From assembly GCF_000429305.1 (NCBI RefSeq), contig NZ_AUBP01000021.1:105326-169325 (forward strand): a stretch of 64,000 nucleotides of DNA, read 5' to 3'. Under the pieces are notes generated by a model. That model did no database searches. It had not been told where the DNA came from and worked only from the letters and a program-made list of their open reading frames with translations. The DNA comes from Desulfovibrio inopinatus DSM 10711. GTDB lineage: Bacteria; Desulfobacterota; Desulfovibrionia; Desulfovibrionales; Desulfovibrionaceae. The position numbers and the translations under genes are program-made. This document shows positions 52,942-62,537 of this stretch, in pieces (position 1 is the stretch's first letter; each line of letters starts with the position of its first letter).

Positions 52942-53694
52942 TTATTCGAGCCAAGCAGGTAGAGCGCGCCCGGCATCGCCCAATTCTTTATCGAGAGCCC
53001 GGGCGCACGGCTCTATGCGTTCCGCGAGTTCCCAATATTGGGGGGAGTGATTCATGTGGTGACGGTGGCAAAGTTCATGGATGAATACATAGCGAACAAG
53101 CGGTTTGGGAAGAAATGCAAGACGGTAGTTCAGACTGATTGTCCCTTTTGTCGAGCAGCTTGCCCAACGCGACCGTTGAGCACGTATAGAGGCTGATACG
53201 AAGTCGATGTTGATTTCTTTGCTGACCTCTCGCAGGCCGGCGATAAGATGTGGTCCAACGCGTTGACGAATATGACCGCACAACGCGGAAAAAAGTGCGT
53301 CTTTTTCGTCAATCCTGCCTTTAATACATACTTCCGACGGGCCTTTGTCGAGAAATCGATATCGACCTGCTGGAGCTGAAGGCGCATTCAAATAATGCGT
53401 GCGCAACTCTATATCAACTCCTGGACAACATATTCTTTCGGGTAATCCGATTTCCGAAGAACATGCCGTCAGCCCGGCTAAGGTTTCTTCTATCCATGGA
53501 CGTTTGCGTAAGACAGCCTGAGCCAAACTATAGATATCGATGCCGAAGGGGTATGTGACATCAAGGTGGTGAGGGTCGCGAATTTTGAGAATGATATTTT
53601 TGGCGCGTCTGTTGGCACGTATACGAAGCGGCAAGGTAAAACCCGCTTCTTTCAACATATCCGTCAGGAGGTCGTAAGGCGTAGACTTGGTCAT
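52942..53694 (-). CDS. YgjP-type (DUF45) zinc metallopeptidase
   Basis: 250 residues. The C-terminal half has the zinc motif HELCHRHHMNHSPQYW (HExxH with a downstream His) preceded by RAQRSRWASCSTKGTISLNYRLAFLP, the signature of the YgjP/UTP-pyrophosphatase-like M48-related group. The N-terminal domain is beta-rich (LPLRIRANRRAKNIILKIRDP). Substrate unknown; family members are cytoplasmic. The ATG overlaps the stop of the Zur-like gene by four bases, making it the last gene of the zinc operon, which suggests a link with zinc status. Confidence 0.85.
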   Translation of the reverse strand: MTKSTPYDLLTDMLKEAGFTLPLRIRANRRAKNIILKIRDPHHLDVTYPFGIDIYSLAQAVLRKRPWIEETLAGLTACSSEIGLPERICCPGVDIELRTHYLNAPSAPAGRYRFLDKGPSEVCIKGRIDEKDALFSALCGHIRQRVGPHLIAGLREVSKEINIDFVSASIRAQRSRWASCSTKGTISLNYRLAFLPKPLVRYVFIHELCHRHHMNHSPQYWELAERIEPCARALDKELGDAGRALPAWLE

Positions 53695-54137
53695 GGTGAT
53701 TGTGGGGGGCTATCGGTCTCACAGGGAGCTATGCAGGCGGAACACACACCTTCATACAATATATCCACGGTATCAATGCGGCCGACGCACATTTCGGGAG
53801 GCATCGTGGGACGATTGTCGGGTGGAGGCGGGAGACAATATGTTTTGTCGCAACGGACACAGTGGAAATGACAATGAAATTCCCCATGAAAACCAGCGCA
53901 ATATCGATGCATCCGGTCTGCAGAGGTGGTTCGTCGAACGACGCCTTTTTCAACGAGTTTGTCGAGAATACGGTACAAGGTGACCTTGTTCATGGCGTTG
54001 TCATGCACGATGTGCTCCAGAAGCTGAGGCGCACTCAGGGCTTTGGTGGCTCGCAGAAGGAGTTCCAGCACATAGAGTCGTTTCGACGTCGGTTCCAGAC
54101 CAACGTCTGTCAATAATCTCATTGCATCCATGGTCAT
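53691..54137 (-). CDS. zur: Fur-family regulator, probably Zur
   Basis: 148 residues: winged helix (about 10-85; SKRLYVLELLLRATKALSAPQLLEHI, NKVTLYRILDKLVEKGVV) and a dimerisation domain with structural zinc pairs CVRC and CSAC plus a His-rich FHGEFHCHFHC segment. The operon with znuC and znuB points to zinc control rather than iron. It overlaps the znuB-like stop and the metalloprotease start by four bases each. Autoregulation through the palindrome at 55833-55849 is likely. Confidence 0.87.
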   Translation of the reverse strand: MTMDAMRLLTDVGLEPTSKRLYVLELLLRATKALSAPQLLEHIVHDNAMNKVTLYRILDKLVEKGVVRRTTSADRMHRYCAGFHGEFHCHFHCVRCDKTYCLPPPPDNRPTMPPEMCVGRIDTVDILYEGVCSACIAPCETDSPPQSP

Positions 54138-54973
54138 GACCGAAAGTGTAGCCTTGTGTTCTTGAGTACGTCAATGCCGCGGTCGACAAAGAAGCACACG
54201 GCGCCAATAGCGATGATGCTTGCCCCTGATGTCAGATTGAACGCGTAGGACAGGAGAAGTCCTGAAACACAAAAGAACATTCCCAATAGGCTGGAGAGCA
54301 CCATCATTCCGATTAGAGAGCGGCTACGCCGTTCGGCAAGGTAGGGGGGGATGGTGAGTAATGCAATGACGAGAATAAGCCCGACCATGCGGATGATCAT
54401 GACCACAGTCAGAGCGGTCAACGCCGGGAGAAGGTAATGCAACAAGTCGACGGGCACTCCCTTTGAGCGGGAGAATTCTCGGTCAAAGGAGACGGAGAGA
54501 AAGTCGCGATAGAAAATCCATGTGAGTATAATTGCCAAAACATCGACGAGGGCGATGAAGAGCAGATCTTCATGGGAGACCGTGAGGATAGACCCGAAGA
54601 GATAGCTCATCAGATCGACGTTATATCCAGGCGTCAAGTCGAGGAGGATGACGCCGAGGGCCATACCCGCAGCCCACATGGCGCCGATGACGGTATCTGA
54701 ACGTTCTTCCTGACGGTGTGTGACGCCGGCCATGATGGTGGATGCGATGACGCTGAACCCGAGAGTTGTCGGCAGAACAGGCAGTCCGGCATAGAATGCC
54801 AGGCCAATACCACCATACGCGCAGTGAGCTATGCCGCCAGCGAGAAAGACGAGTCGATTTACGACGACAAGAGATCCAATAATGCCACACGCCACACAGG
54901 CAAGAATGCCGGCAGCCAAGGCGTTTTGCATGAATTCGTATTGAAAAGCTTCAATCATAATTTGGTGTACCAC
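54134..54973 (-). CDS. znuB: Zinc ABC transporter permease ZnuB
   Basis: 279 residues of the ABC-3 metal permease family with about eight transmembrane helices: FMQNALAAGILACVACGIIGSLVVVNRLVFLAGGIAHCAYGGIG is the family opening. ADLTP-type (LLDLTPGYNVDLMSYLFGSIL) and GLILVIALLTIPPYLAE segments follow. It forms the membrane channel for ZnuC. Sits 74 bases after znuC on the same strand and overlaps the regulator gene. Confidence 0.92.
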   Translation of the reverse strand: MVHQIMIEAFQYEFMQNALAAGILACVACGIIGSLVVVNRLVFLAGGIAHCAYGGIGLAFYAGLPVLPTTLGFSVIASTIMAGVTHRQEERSDTVIGAMWAAGMALGVILLDLTPGYNVDLMSYLFGSILTVSHEDLLFIALVDVLAIILTWIFYRDFLSVSFDREFSRSKGVPVDLLHYLLPALTALTVVMIIRMVGLILVIALLTIPPYLAERRSRSLIGMMVLSSLLGMFFCVSGLLLSYAFNLTSGASIIAIGAVCFFVDRGIDVLKNTRLHFRS

Positions 54974-55047
54974 GTCTAACCGATCAGAATGCCAACTCCA
55001 TGAGTTGGAGAGGAATGTGAACGGATGAAGTTGAGTAAGAGAAGAGA

Positions 55048-55800
55048 TTAGAGCGACGGGGTTAAGGGCACTCCAGGTCCGCGCAGCGTGTCCATGTATG
55101 AGTCAATGGGGCAATTCGCATCATGGGGGCCATAAAGCAAGGTCAGCATGGACTGGGTGAGAATTTGGCCTCGCGTGCTTTCGAGTTGACGATTGACACA
55201 GGCCAAACCGGTAACGCCAGCGCGTATCATGGCGAGATCATGACTGACCACGACGACAGCAGCTTCTTGAGCGAGATCGGCTAAAAAAGCATAGAGACAA
55301 AATCGTCCTTGGGGATCGATGTTCGACGTCGGCTCATCCATCAAGAGGAGTTGGGGATCGCAAAGCAGGGCGCGGGCAATAAGAACGCGTTGGATTTGAC
55401 CGCCGGAAAGATCGGCGAGCATATTCTGCGAACACTCTGCCATACCCAATCGATCCAAACACTCCATTGCTTTTTCTTTTTGTGTCTTTCGTATGCGCCC
55501 ACGAATTCCCATGAGCACAACATCGAGGACACGAGCAGGGAAGTCGGTGCGAAGGTCGGTATGTTGTGGAACATAACCCACCTTGTCTAAAGATTTGCGG
55601 GCAGGTCGCCCAAAAATCTCTATTCTTCCGTGTTGAAGAGGCAACAGTCCTAATATGAGGCGAAGGAGGGTTGTTTTGCCTCCGCCATTGGGACCGAGAA
55701 TGGCCCAAAACTCACCGGGAGCAACCGTGAGAGAGACCTTTTCCAGAGCGGGTTTGTTTTTGTAGGAAAATGAAACCGAATCAATGGTTAAAGCATCCAT
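55048..55800 (-). CDS. znuC: Zinc ABC transporter ATP-binding protein ZnuC
   Basis: 250 residues: Walker A GPNGGGKTTLL, Q-loop VGYVPQHTDLRTDFPARVLDVVLMG (the form typical of Zn/Mn importers), signature LSGGQIQR, Walker B LLLMDEPTSNID, H-loop VVSHD. The C-terminal ~40 residues lack the extended His/Cys tail of E. coli ZnuC. First gene of the operon behind the operator candidate. No periplasmic binding-protein gene (znuA) is adjacent on either side. Confidence 0.92.
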   Translation of the reverse strand: MDALTIDSVSFSYKNKPALEKVSLTVAPGEFWAILGPNGGGKTTLLRLILGLLPLQHGRIEIFGRPARKSLDKVGYVPQHTDLRTDFPARVLDVVLMGIRGRIRKTQKEKAMECLDRLGMAECSQNMLADLSGGQIQRVLIARALLCDPQLLLMDEPTSNIDPQGRFCLYAFLADLAQEAAVVVVSHDLAMIRAGVTGLACVNRQLESTRGQILTQSMLTLLYGPHDANCPIDSYMDTLRGPGVPLTPSL

Positions 55801-56199
55801 AACGTCATCCTTGGGGGGGAATTGAGCTTAGTATGCAACTTGGTTGCATTTCGCCCCACCTCATACCTCTTGCCCGCGCGCTGTCAAGTCGTTATCATTA
55901 CAACCCATGCTTTGTGATACATCGTAAAGTACCCGAAAAATACATCGAAGTAGATGCATTATGATAAAAAAAGTTTACTTGTTTACGACGTTCTCCCCAA
56001 TATGGTATAAAGTATTTTGGAGAATACTATCAAATTGGGTTGCTGTATCTGCTGTCAGGGGTGTTGTGTTGTCGAATACCGAAATGATAGAAGAATACTG
56101 TGCATCAATGAAGGCGTTGTGTCTCTGCTATTCAAGGACCGACCGCATTATGCCGGTTATTGTTGATAACGATTTTATCTTTTGTGAAATGAGGGTTCC
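55801..56199. other. Divergent regulatory region between znuC and a chemoreceptor gene
   Basis: 399 bp, AT-rich. It holds the operator candidate at 55833-55849 and must contain promoters for both directions. I see no supported gene; short open frames here lack ribosome sites. Confidence 0.55.
55833..55849. promoter_or_regulatory. Candidate Zur operator
   Basis: Perfect 7-3-7 palindrome ATGCAAC-TTG-GTTGCAT, 33 bases upstream of the znuC start. Position and symmetry fit a Fur-family dimer site; assignment to Zur is inferred from the operon content. Confidence 0.6.
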
Positions 56200-58611
56200 A
56201 TGAGTATTAGGCGAAAAATTTTTCTTCCGATGTTTGTTGCCACTGTTCTTTTGGGCGTGGCCGGCTACCTCGTTGTCGGATCCCAGCTTTCCGCCATATC
56301 TGAAGATTTTATCAATCAGATAGTGGAGAACAAAGTTCATGAGATCGAATCGGGTATTGCGACATCGTCTCGCTTGGCGTTGGAACAAGCTGCGCTGTTT
56401 TCTCAGACTCCGGCCGTTATAAAGGCCTACATGATAGCAGAACAAGGCAATATCAACGACGAGAACGATGCTGAGGCACAGAAGGCTCGTGAATTGTTAC
56501 GCACGGAACTTGCTCCCTATTTGAAAGGTTTTTCCGAAGCACTCGGGGGGAGCAAGTTTCAACTCCATTTTCATTTGAAGAATGGTCGGAGTTTGGTGCG
56601 TCTATGGCGGGAGAAGCAGGTTAAGCGAAACGGCAAGTGGGTAGATGTGTCGGATGATATTTCATCGTTTCGGAAAACCGTTCTTGATGTCAATCGTACC
56701 GGGCAACCCGTCATGGGGATCGAACTCGGTCGTGGCGGATTCGTTTTTCGTGGATTAGCTCCTGTCAAAGCTCCGGATGGGAGACAACTTGGTTCGGTGG
56801 AAGTCCTTTTTGCCTTCGCTCCGTTGCTTGAAAATGCGACGAGTTCCAATCAGTTCATGACATTATATATGGACGCGCAATATCTTGATATCACGCGGAC
56901 GTTGAAGAATAATCCGGATTATCCGGTTCTGGATGGAAAATACGCACGGGTTGCCTCTGTCGGAAATCAGGATGAGGATGCTGCTATTACTTCTGATTTT
57001 CTCGATAAGGCTGAAGATTCCTACATTGTAAAGCAAGAAGACAATATGGCTGTCGCTGCGTTTCCCGTTAAAGATTATAAGGGGAAGCGGATCGGGGCAT
57101 TGATCTATATGTTTTCTACCCAAAGCCAAGCGGCCTCCATATTGACGGCAAAATTGACTCTGGCTGGGGCGTTGGCAGCCATTCTTGTTTTTCTTGCGCT
57201 GATCGTCCAGAGCGTGTTCGTGAAATATGTGGCGAAGCCCATTGATAAGGTCATTACGAAAATTAAAGATATCACCGAAGACAGGGCCGACCTTGGTGAC
57301 CGTCTTTTTGAAGGCTCCGGTGATGAGATGGCTGAACTTGCTATATGGTTCAATCGATTGATGACAAAACTTGGCGATATTCTTTGCCTAAACGATGCCG
57401 TTCTCAACGCTGTTCCCGATCCCCTGTTTGTGTCCGACGAAAATCAGCATATTATTTTGGCCAATAAAGCGACAGCCGCCTTGGTTGGGAAGACGCCGGA
57501 TGAAGTGAAAGGTGAGTTCTGCGGAAATATTTTCAAAACCAGCCACTGTGGTAAACCGACATGCCCCGTACGCCAAATCATGGATAAAGGAACCGTGGAT
57601 GATATGCGTATCGAATGTGATTTCGGAAAAGGGCGAATGGTCGTCAAACCCGTGGTTGATGCAATGCATGATTGCAACGGCAATCTTGTCGGCTACCTCG
57701 AACTCGCACAAGATATCACAAGCATGGTGGTCAACGAAGAACGAATTCAAGAGAGTTTTCAACAATTGAAGTCGGTTAATGGTGATATTAATGCTGTGTC
57801 CATTCAAATCGCTGACTCTTTGACGGCCATTTCTGGACAAGTTGAGGAAGTCGCCAATGGAGCAGGGATTCAGCGACAACGTATGGCCGAAACTGTGACC
57901 GCCATGACGGAAATGAACTCGGCAGTTCTTGATGTCGCGCGGAACGCCGGAGAAGCTGCAGAACAGGCGACGTTGGCTCGATCCAAGGCCGAAGAAGGAG
58001 CCAGTGTCGTCAAAGAAGCCGTCCAAGCTATTGCCGCAGTGCAAAAACAAGCCAACGCTTTGAAAGACAATATGGCCGGCCTCGGACAAAAGGCACAAGA
58101 TATCGGTCAAATCATGACCGTGATTTCCGATATTGCGGATCAAACCAACCTTCTGGCTTTGAATGCAGCCATTGAAGCGGCCCGAGCCGGCGAGGCTGGG
58201 CGCGGGTTTGCGGTCGTTGCGGACGAAGTGCGCAAGCTTGCTGAAAAAACGATGAATGCGACTGGCGAGGTCGGCAAAGCCATTGCCGCTATTCAATCGG
58301 AAACACAGAAAAGCGTTGATATTACGGACGCAGCAGCCAAGGCGGTCGAACGTGCTACCGATTTATCCAGCCAATCGGGCGACACGTTGTCGGAGATTGT
58401 CGACCTCATTTCGAGAACAACCGACCAAGTGCAGGCTATTGCTGCCGCGGCAGAGCAACAATCAGCATCGAGCGAAGAGATAAGCCGAGCCATTGAAGAT
58501 GTGGACCGCATTTCTTCAGAGACGGCTGAAGGGATGAACTCCTCGGCGAATGCGATATCCGACGTCGCTGATTTGACAGGGCAACTCAAGATGATTGCAT
58601 CGAGTGAGTAG
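56200..58611 (+). CDS. Methyl-accepting chemotaxis protein with Cache sensor, HAMP and PAS domains
   Basis: 803 residues. A first helix (about 8-30) is followed by a periplasmic double-Cache-like sensor (about 35-310; [40 protein letters not shown]). A second helix comes next (about 315-345), then HAMP, and a PAS domain with four Cys (about 400-510; [17 protein letters not shown]), possibly metal- or redox-sensing. The MCP hairpin (about 520-800) has the tip [21 protein letters not shown]. No C-terminal CheR tether is visible, unlike the receptors at 8-13 kb. GAGGG precedes the ATG. Confidence 0.93.
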   Translation: MSIRRKIFLPMFVATVLLGVAGYLVVGSQLSAISEDFINQIVENKVHEIESGIATSSRLALEQAALFSQTPAVIKAYMIAEQGNINDENDAEAQKARELLRTELAPYLKGFSEALGGSKFQLHFHLKNGRSLVRLWREKQVKRNGKWVDVSDDISSFRKTVLDVNRTGQPVMGIELGRGGFVFRGLAPVKAPDGRQLGSVEVLFAFAPLLENATSSNQFMTLYMDAQYLDITRTLKNNPDYPVLDGKYARVASVGNQDEDAAITSDFLDKAEDSYIVKQEDNMAVAAFPVKDYKGKRIGALIYMFSTQSQAASILTAKLTLAGALAAILVFLALIVQSVFVKYVAKPIDKVITKIKDITEDRADLGDRLFEGSGDEMAELAIWFNRLMTKLGDILCLNDAVLNAVPDPLFVSDENQHIILANKATAALVGKTPDEVKGEFCGNIFKTSHCGKPTCPVRQIMDKGTVDDMRIECDFGKGRMVVKPVVDAMHDCNGNLVGYLELAQDITSMVVNEERIQESFQQLKSVNGDINAVSIQIADSLTAISGQVEEVANGAGIQRQRMAETVTAMTEMNSAVLDVARNAGEAAEQATLARSKAEEGASVVKEAVQAIAAVQKQANALKDNMAGLGQKAQDIGQIMTVISDIADQTNLLALNAAIEAARAGEAGRGFAVVADEVRKLAEKTMNATGEVGKAIAAIQSETQKSVDITDAAAKAVERATDLSSQSGDTLSEIVDLISRTTDQVQAIAAAAEQQSASSEEISRAIEDVDRISSETAEGMNSSANAISDVADLTGQLKMIASSE

Positions 58612-58635
58612 TTCTTTTTGGATTTTCACGTTAAG

Positions 58636-58660
58636 AAGGCCGGGAAACCGGCCTTTTTTT
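58636..58660 (+). terminator. Rho-independent terminator of the Cache chemoreceptor gene
   Basis: 8-bp stem AAGGCCGG/CCGGCCTT (58636-58643, 58648-58655) with a GAAA loop and T tract 58654-58660. Confidence 0.93.
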
Positions 58661-58703
58661 ATGGAGCCGTGAGCTGAGCGTAGGGAGAGAGAAGGAGAAT
58701 GAC

Positions 58704-59621
58704 TTGAGCGAAAATATTATTACAGCCCGAGGGCTACGGAAAGTTTTTGGTGATTTTATAGCCGTTGACGGGATTGACTTCGATGTTCCGGGCAAGCAGG
58801 TCTTTAGTTTACTCGGTCCCAATGGAGCCGGAAAGACAACAACAATTCGCATGTTGTATGGATTTTCTCCGAAAACATCCGGTGACATTCGGATGTTCGG
58901 ACTGGATATCGATACGCGTTGGCGAGAGATTCGATCGCGATTGGGAGTGTGCCAACAGCACAATACTTTGGACCCGGATTTATCCGTCGAAGAGAATTTG
59001 CTCATTTTTGCTGGATATTTTCGGATTCCCCAGGCCGAAGCGGCGCGCCGTGCTGCAGAATTGCTTGAATTTTTTGCTCTCGAAGGGAAGCGTCGTTTGA
59101 AAAATGATGAATTGTCCGGAGGGATGGCCAGACGGCTCATTCTAGCCAGAGCACTGATCAATCGACCGGAATTACTTATTCTTGATGAACCGACCACCGG
59201 CCTTGATCCGCAATCACGTTTTCAGCTTTGGGAACGACTCAAAGAACTGAAGCGTAACGGCCTGACGATTCTTCTGACAACGCATTATATGGAAGAAGCG
59301 GCGGTGCTGAGTGATGACCTCATCATTATGGATCACGGGAAGGTGATCGTGCATGGGCGCCCTGAACACCTTGTGGCCGAACATGTTGGGCAGACCGTGG
59401 TTGAAATTGAAGATCCGTCTCAAGAAGTTGTTGAAGCGGTCAAAAAAGAAGGGTTTCGCTTTGATACCACGAGTCGCCGTATCCACTTGTATCTCAATAA
59501 AGACCAAGAAGCTTCGGCAAATGCCTTACGTGAGCGTCATCACGTTTCGTCTTGGGCAATGCGTCCGGCAACGCTTGAAGATGTATTTCTCTGTCTGACC
59601 GGAAGGGAGCTGCGCGAATGA
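58704..59621 (+). CDS. ABC exporter ATP-binding protein (NodI/CcmA type)
   Basis: 305 residues from TTG 58704, with GAAGGAG six bases upstream. Walker A GPNGAGKTTTIRML, signature LSGGMARRL, Walker B LLILDEPTTGLDPQ, H-loop TTHYMEEA, and the C-terminal regulatory extension of the DRA-like/NodI group (about 225-305). It pairs with the ABC-2 permease that begins four bases before its stop. Exporters of this pattern move lipo-oligosaccharides, drugs or polysaccharides; the cargo here is unknown. Confidence 0.9.
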   Translation: MSENIITARGLRKVFGDFIAVDGIDFDVPGKQVFSLLGPNGAGKTTTIRMLYGFSPKTSGDIRMFGLDIDTRWREIRSRLGVCQQHNTLDPDLSVEENLLIFAGYFRIPQAEAARRAAELLEFFALEGKRRLKNDELSGGMARRLILARALINRPELLILDEPTTGLDPQSRFQLWERLKELKRNGLTILLTTHYMEEAAVLSDDLIIMDHGKVIVHGRPEHLVAEHVGQTVVEIEDPSQEVVEAVKKEGFRFDTTSRRIHLYLNKDQEASANALRERHHVSSWAMRPATLEDVFLCLTGRELRE

Positions 59622-60403
59622 AATCTGATCCTCGTTTTTCATGGTTGTTCTTGAAAGTCTGGAGACGCAATCTGCTTGTTTACCAGCGGATTTGGAAAGT
59701 TAATTTTTTAGTTCCGATGCTTGAGCCGCTCTTTTATTTGTTGGCATTTGGCTTGGGGTTTCGTGGGCTCATTGAGAATGTGGCGTTTGAAGGACGCTCT
59801 CTGAGCTATACGGAATTTATAGCACCGGCACTCATTGCAACAACAATGATGTGGCATTCATTTTTTGAAACCACCTATGGGTCATTCGTGCGTATGTATT
59901 ACCAAAAAACGTTCGATGCCATGTTGGCTACACCACTTTCGTTGGAAGAAGTGATTACGGCGGAAATTGTCTGGGGAGCAACCAAAGCGACGGTTGCCGC
60001 GTCGATTATGACGGTTATTATCACCCTGATGGGCTATGCGCATCCGTTGTCACTCTTCGTCGTGGCCCCGGTGGCCTTTTTGGCGGGGCTGTCGTTTTCC
60101 ACCATTGGGATGTTCTTTACAGGGATTACGCCGAGTATTGATATGTTTAACTTGCCGGTCTTCCTGTTTATCACCCCAATGTTTTTATTTAGCGGAACGT
60201 TTTTTCCTGTATCGGGATTGCCTGGATGGGCACAAATTGTTGCGCAAGTCATGCCGTTGTACCACGCCGCTCGAATCACGCGGCACATTTGCCTCGGCAT
60301 ATGGTCCATAAGCCTCTGGGCAAGTGCGGGGTATCTCGCGGCTTTTGCAGGTGTGTTTTTTCTTTTGGCTTTACGCAGCATGCGAAAGCGATTGGTTCGG
60401 TAA
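59618..60403 (+). CDS. ABC-2 type exporter permease (NodJ-like)
   Basis: 261 residues with six hydrophobic segments; motifs FLVPMLEPLFYLLAFGLGF and the ABC-2 signature region LPVFLFITPMFLFSGTFFPVSGLP followed by PLYHAARITRH match NodJ-like permeases. ATG overlaps the ATPase stop (ATGA). It forms the membrane half of the exporter. Confidence 0.9.
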   Translation: MKSDPRFSWLFLKVWRRNLLVYQRIWKVNFLVPMLEPLFYLLAFGLGFRGLIENVAFEGRSLSYTEFIAPALIATTMMWHSFFETTYGSFVRMYYQKTFDAMLATPLSLEEVITAEIVWGATKATVAASIMTVIITLMGYAHPLSLFVVAPVAFLAGLSFSTIGMFFTGITPSIDMFNLPVFLFITPMFLFSGTFFPVSGLPGWAQIVAQVMPLYHAARITRHICLGIWSISLWASAGYLAAFAGVFFLLALRSMRKRLVR

Positions 60404-60800
60404 AGAACAGATTGATTCCTGTGACAATCCAGCAAAACTATGAGCAAATGAGCATCGCTCAAAATGATGAGATTATCGAAGCGGTATAGATGTTGTCGTG
60501 ACACGAGGAAGGGATCCTTCTTGCCACGGTAATCTCGTCATCGTGTAAAACTTCACACAGAATTGCAGAGCGATATTGAGGACGTTGATTAACGTTGCCC
60601 TCTGTTTTCTTCTCAGAAGAGCGGAATAATTCCGTATTCAACCACCGTGTACAGCATCAAAGAATGTCAAACATTTCTTTGATGCTGTACACGGTGTTGC
60701 CGTTTTTCGACACATTTTGTCTGAATTGAGAAAGAAATATCCAGGACGATACGATAGAAACGGCTTTCTACGTTGTGACGAGAAATGAGGAGGAAGCCGT
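60404..60800. other. 397-bp intergenic region upstream of leuA
   Basis: No supported gene. It holds the long inverted repeat at 60643-60696 and the leuA leader. A 15-codon frame from ATG 60682 within the right arm contains three Leu codons but has no ribosome site. Confidence 0.45.
60643..60696. repeat. Long inverted repeat (22-bp perfect arms) upstream of leuA
   Basis: Arms 60643-60664 and 60675-60696 are exact reverse complements with a 10-base loop. No T tract follows on the plus strand. It contains CCGTGTACA, also present at the centre of the palindrome at 42939-42988. It may terminate the exporter transcript or control leuA. Confidence 0.8.
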
Positions 60801-62507
60801 ATGATGTTGACGCATCCTGAAAATAAATATCAACCATTTCAGATTGTTAATCTGAATGATCGCCAATGGCCAAATGTCATACAGCAACACGCTCCAGCGT
60901 GGTGCAGTGTTGATATGCGTGATGGGAACCAAGCGCTTATTGATCCAATGACGATTGAACAAAAGCGCTTTTTTTTCAAATTATTAACCGAAATAGGGTT
61001 CAAGGAGATCGAAGTCGGGTTTCCCGCAGCTTCACAGGTTGACTATGATTTCATCCGGGAACTCATTGAGCACAATGCGATACCGAGTGATGTGACCATT
61101 CAAGTGTTAACGCAAGCCCGTGAAGATATAATTCAAAAAACGTTTCAAGCGCTTACAGGGGTACCACGCGCCGTTGTGCACGTATATAATGCGACTGCGC
61201 CCGTTTTTCGAGACGTTGTTTTTAAAGTGGATAAATTGGGTTGCAAGAATATAGCGGCCAACGCTGCGCGTCTGATTCGAAGCGAGATGAAGCGACGTCC
61301 GGAGACAGAGTGGATTTTTGAATATTCTCCGGAAACGTTTTGTTTTACGGAATTAGATTTTAGTTTGGAGAACTGTGAAGCTGTTATTGATGTAATGCAA
61401 CCGACCCTTGACAATAAAATGATTGTGAACCTGCCAACAACGGTTGAAGTGTCCACTCCAAATGTTTTTGCTGATCAAATAGAGTGGTTTTGCAGGAAAA
61501 TATCCAGACGTGAGAGCCTTATTATAAGCGTTCATCCTCATAATGATCGAGGAACGGCTGTGGCGACAGCGGAACTGGCATTGTTAGCCGGGGCACAGCG
61601 TATTGAAGGCACGCTTTTTGGAAATGGTGAGCGTACTGGAAATGTGGATATCTTCAATCTGGCAATGAATTTGTATTCTTCAGGTGTTAATCCACATCTT
61701 AATTTTTCAAATATAGACGAAATCGTACAAAAGGTGACGGCGTGCACACAGCTGCCCCTTCATCCTCGACATCCGTATGCAGGAGAATTGGTTTATACTG
61801 CATTTTCAGGATCTCACCAAGATGCGATCAAAAAAGGATTTGCCGCGCGAAAAGAATGTGAGCGGAAATATTGGGAGGTTCCTTATCTTCCCATTGATCC
61901 TTCAGACATCGGGCGAAACTATGAGGCTGTAATACGTCTGAATAGTCAGTCCGGAAAAGGAGGAGTCGCATATATCTTGGAAGAACAAGGTGTCATCTTG
62001 CCACGTGGCATCCAAATTGAGTTTAGTCGAATAGTTCAGTCTGTGGCAGATCAATCGCAAAAAGAAATAAGCAAAGACATGGTTTGGCAATTATTTCAAG
62101 AGACATACTTGTTTCCACCAGCTCCATTTGAACTTCTTGATGTGCATGTGGAAGATGAACAAGAGAATATGAAATTGGACGCGGCAATTCGTACACCTGA
62201 AGGAATTCAGCATATTCAAGGGCGCAGCAATGGACCTCTCGCCGCGTATGTTGAGGCCTGCTCTTCTCTTGGCTTGCATTTCGATATTGTTGATTATCAC
62301 GAGCACGCACGTTCATCGGGAGCGCGGTCTGACGCTTTTGCGTATGTTGAAATTCTGTTTCAAAATAAAAGACTGTTCGGCGTTGGGCGTCATGCGAATA
62401 TACTGAAGGCATCCCTTCTTGCCGTTGTATGCGCAATGAATAGGGGGGTGGGGGACCAGCTCATTTCTTTTGAAAGGAATTTTGAAAGGAAAAAAGAAAT
62501 ATGTTGA
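60801..62507 (+). CDS. leuA: 2-isopropylmalate synthase (yeast-type LeuA)
   Basis: 568 residues. The N-terminus (YQPFQIVNLNDRQWPNVIQQHAPAWCSVDMRDGNQAL) and the length define the fungal/actinobacterial-type LeuA. HMGL-like catalytic barrel (about 30-320) has RDGNQ, GFPAASQVDYDF and the metal site SVHPHNDRGT; a linker and the C-terminal LeuA regulatory domain (about 430-555; RSNGPLAAYVEA) follow, consistent with leucine feedback. It condenses acetyl-CoA with 2-oxoisovalerate. GAGGAGG precedes ATGATG. No other leu genes adjoin. It converges with an AraC-type gene. Confidence 0.93.
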   Translation: MMLTHPENKYQPFQIVNLNDRQWPNVIQQHAPAWCSVDMRDGNQALIDPMTIEQKRFFFKLLTEIGFKEIEVGFPAASQVDYDFIRELIEHNAIPSDVTIQVLTQAREDIIQKTFQALTGVPRAVVHVYNATAPVFRDVVFKVDKLGCKNIAANAARLIRSEMKRRPETEWIFEYSPETFCFTELDFSLENCEAVIDVMQPTLDNKMIVNLPTTVEVSTPNVFADQIEWFCRKISRRESLIISVHPHNDRGTAVATAELALLAGAQRIEGTLFGNGERTGNVDIFNLAMNLYSSGVNPHLNFSNIDEIVQKVTACTQLPLHPRHPYAGELVYTAFSGSHQDAIKKGFAARKECERKYWEVPYLPIDPSDIGRNYEAVIRLNSQSGKGGVAYILEEQGVILPRGIQIEFSRIVQSVADQSQKEISKDMVWQLFQETYLFPPAPFELLDVHVEDEQENMKLDAAIRTPEGIQHIQGRSNGPLAAYVEACSSLGLHFDIVDYHEHARSSGARSDAFAYVEILFQNKRLFGVGRHANILKASLLAVVCAMNRGVGDQLISFERNFERKKEIC

Positions 62508-62537
62508 AGATGAGTCGAAGGGTGGAGGGAGAAGACC

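Noticed and set aside
55961..56203. 80-codon frame upstream of the Cache receptor
   Set aside because: No ribosome site, unusual composition, overlaps the ATG of the receptor; considered promoter region.
60412..60489. 25-codon frame after the ABC permease (TTG or GTG start)
   Set aside because: Composition is protein-like but there is no ribosome site and no conservation evidence; too short to support.
60682..60729. Possible leuA leader peptide with three Leu codons
   Set aside because: No Shine-Dalgarno and it starts inside the hairpin arm; no terminator/antiterminator pair follows.
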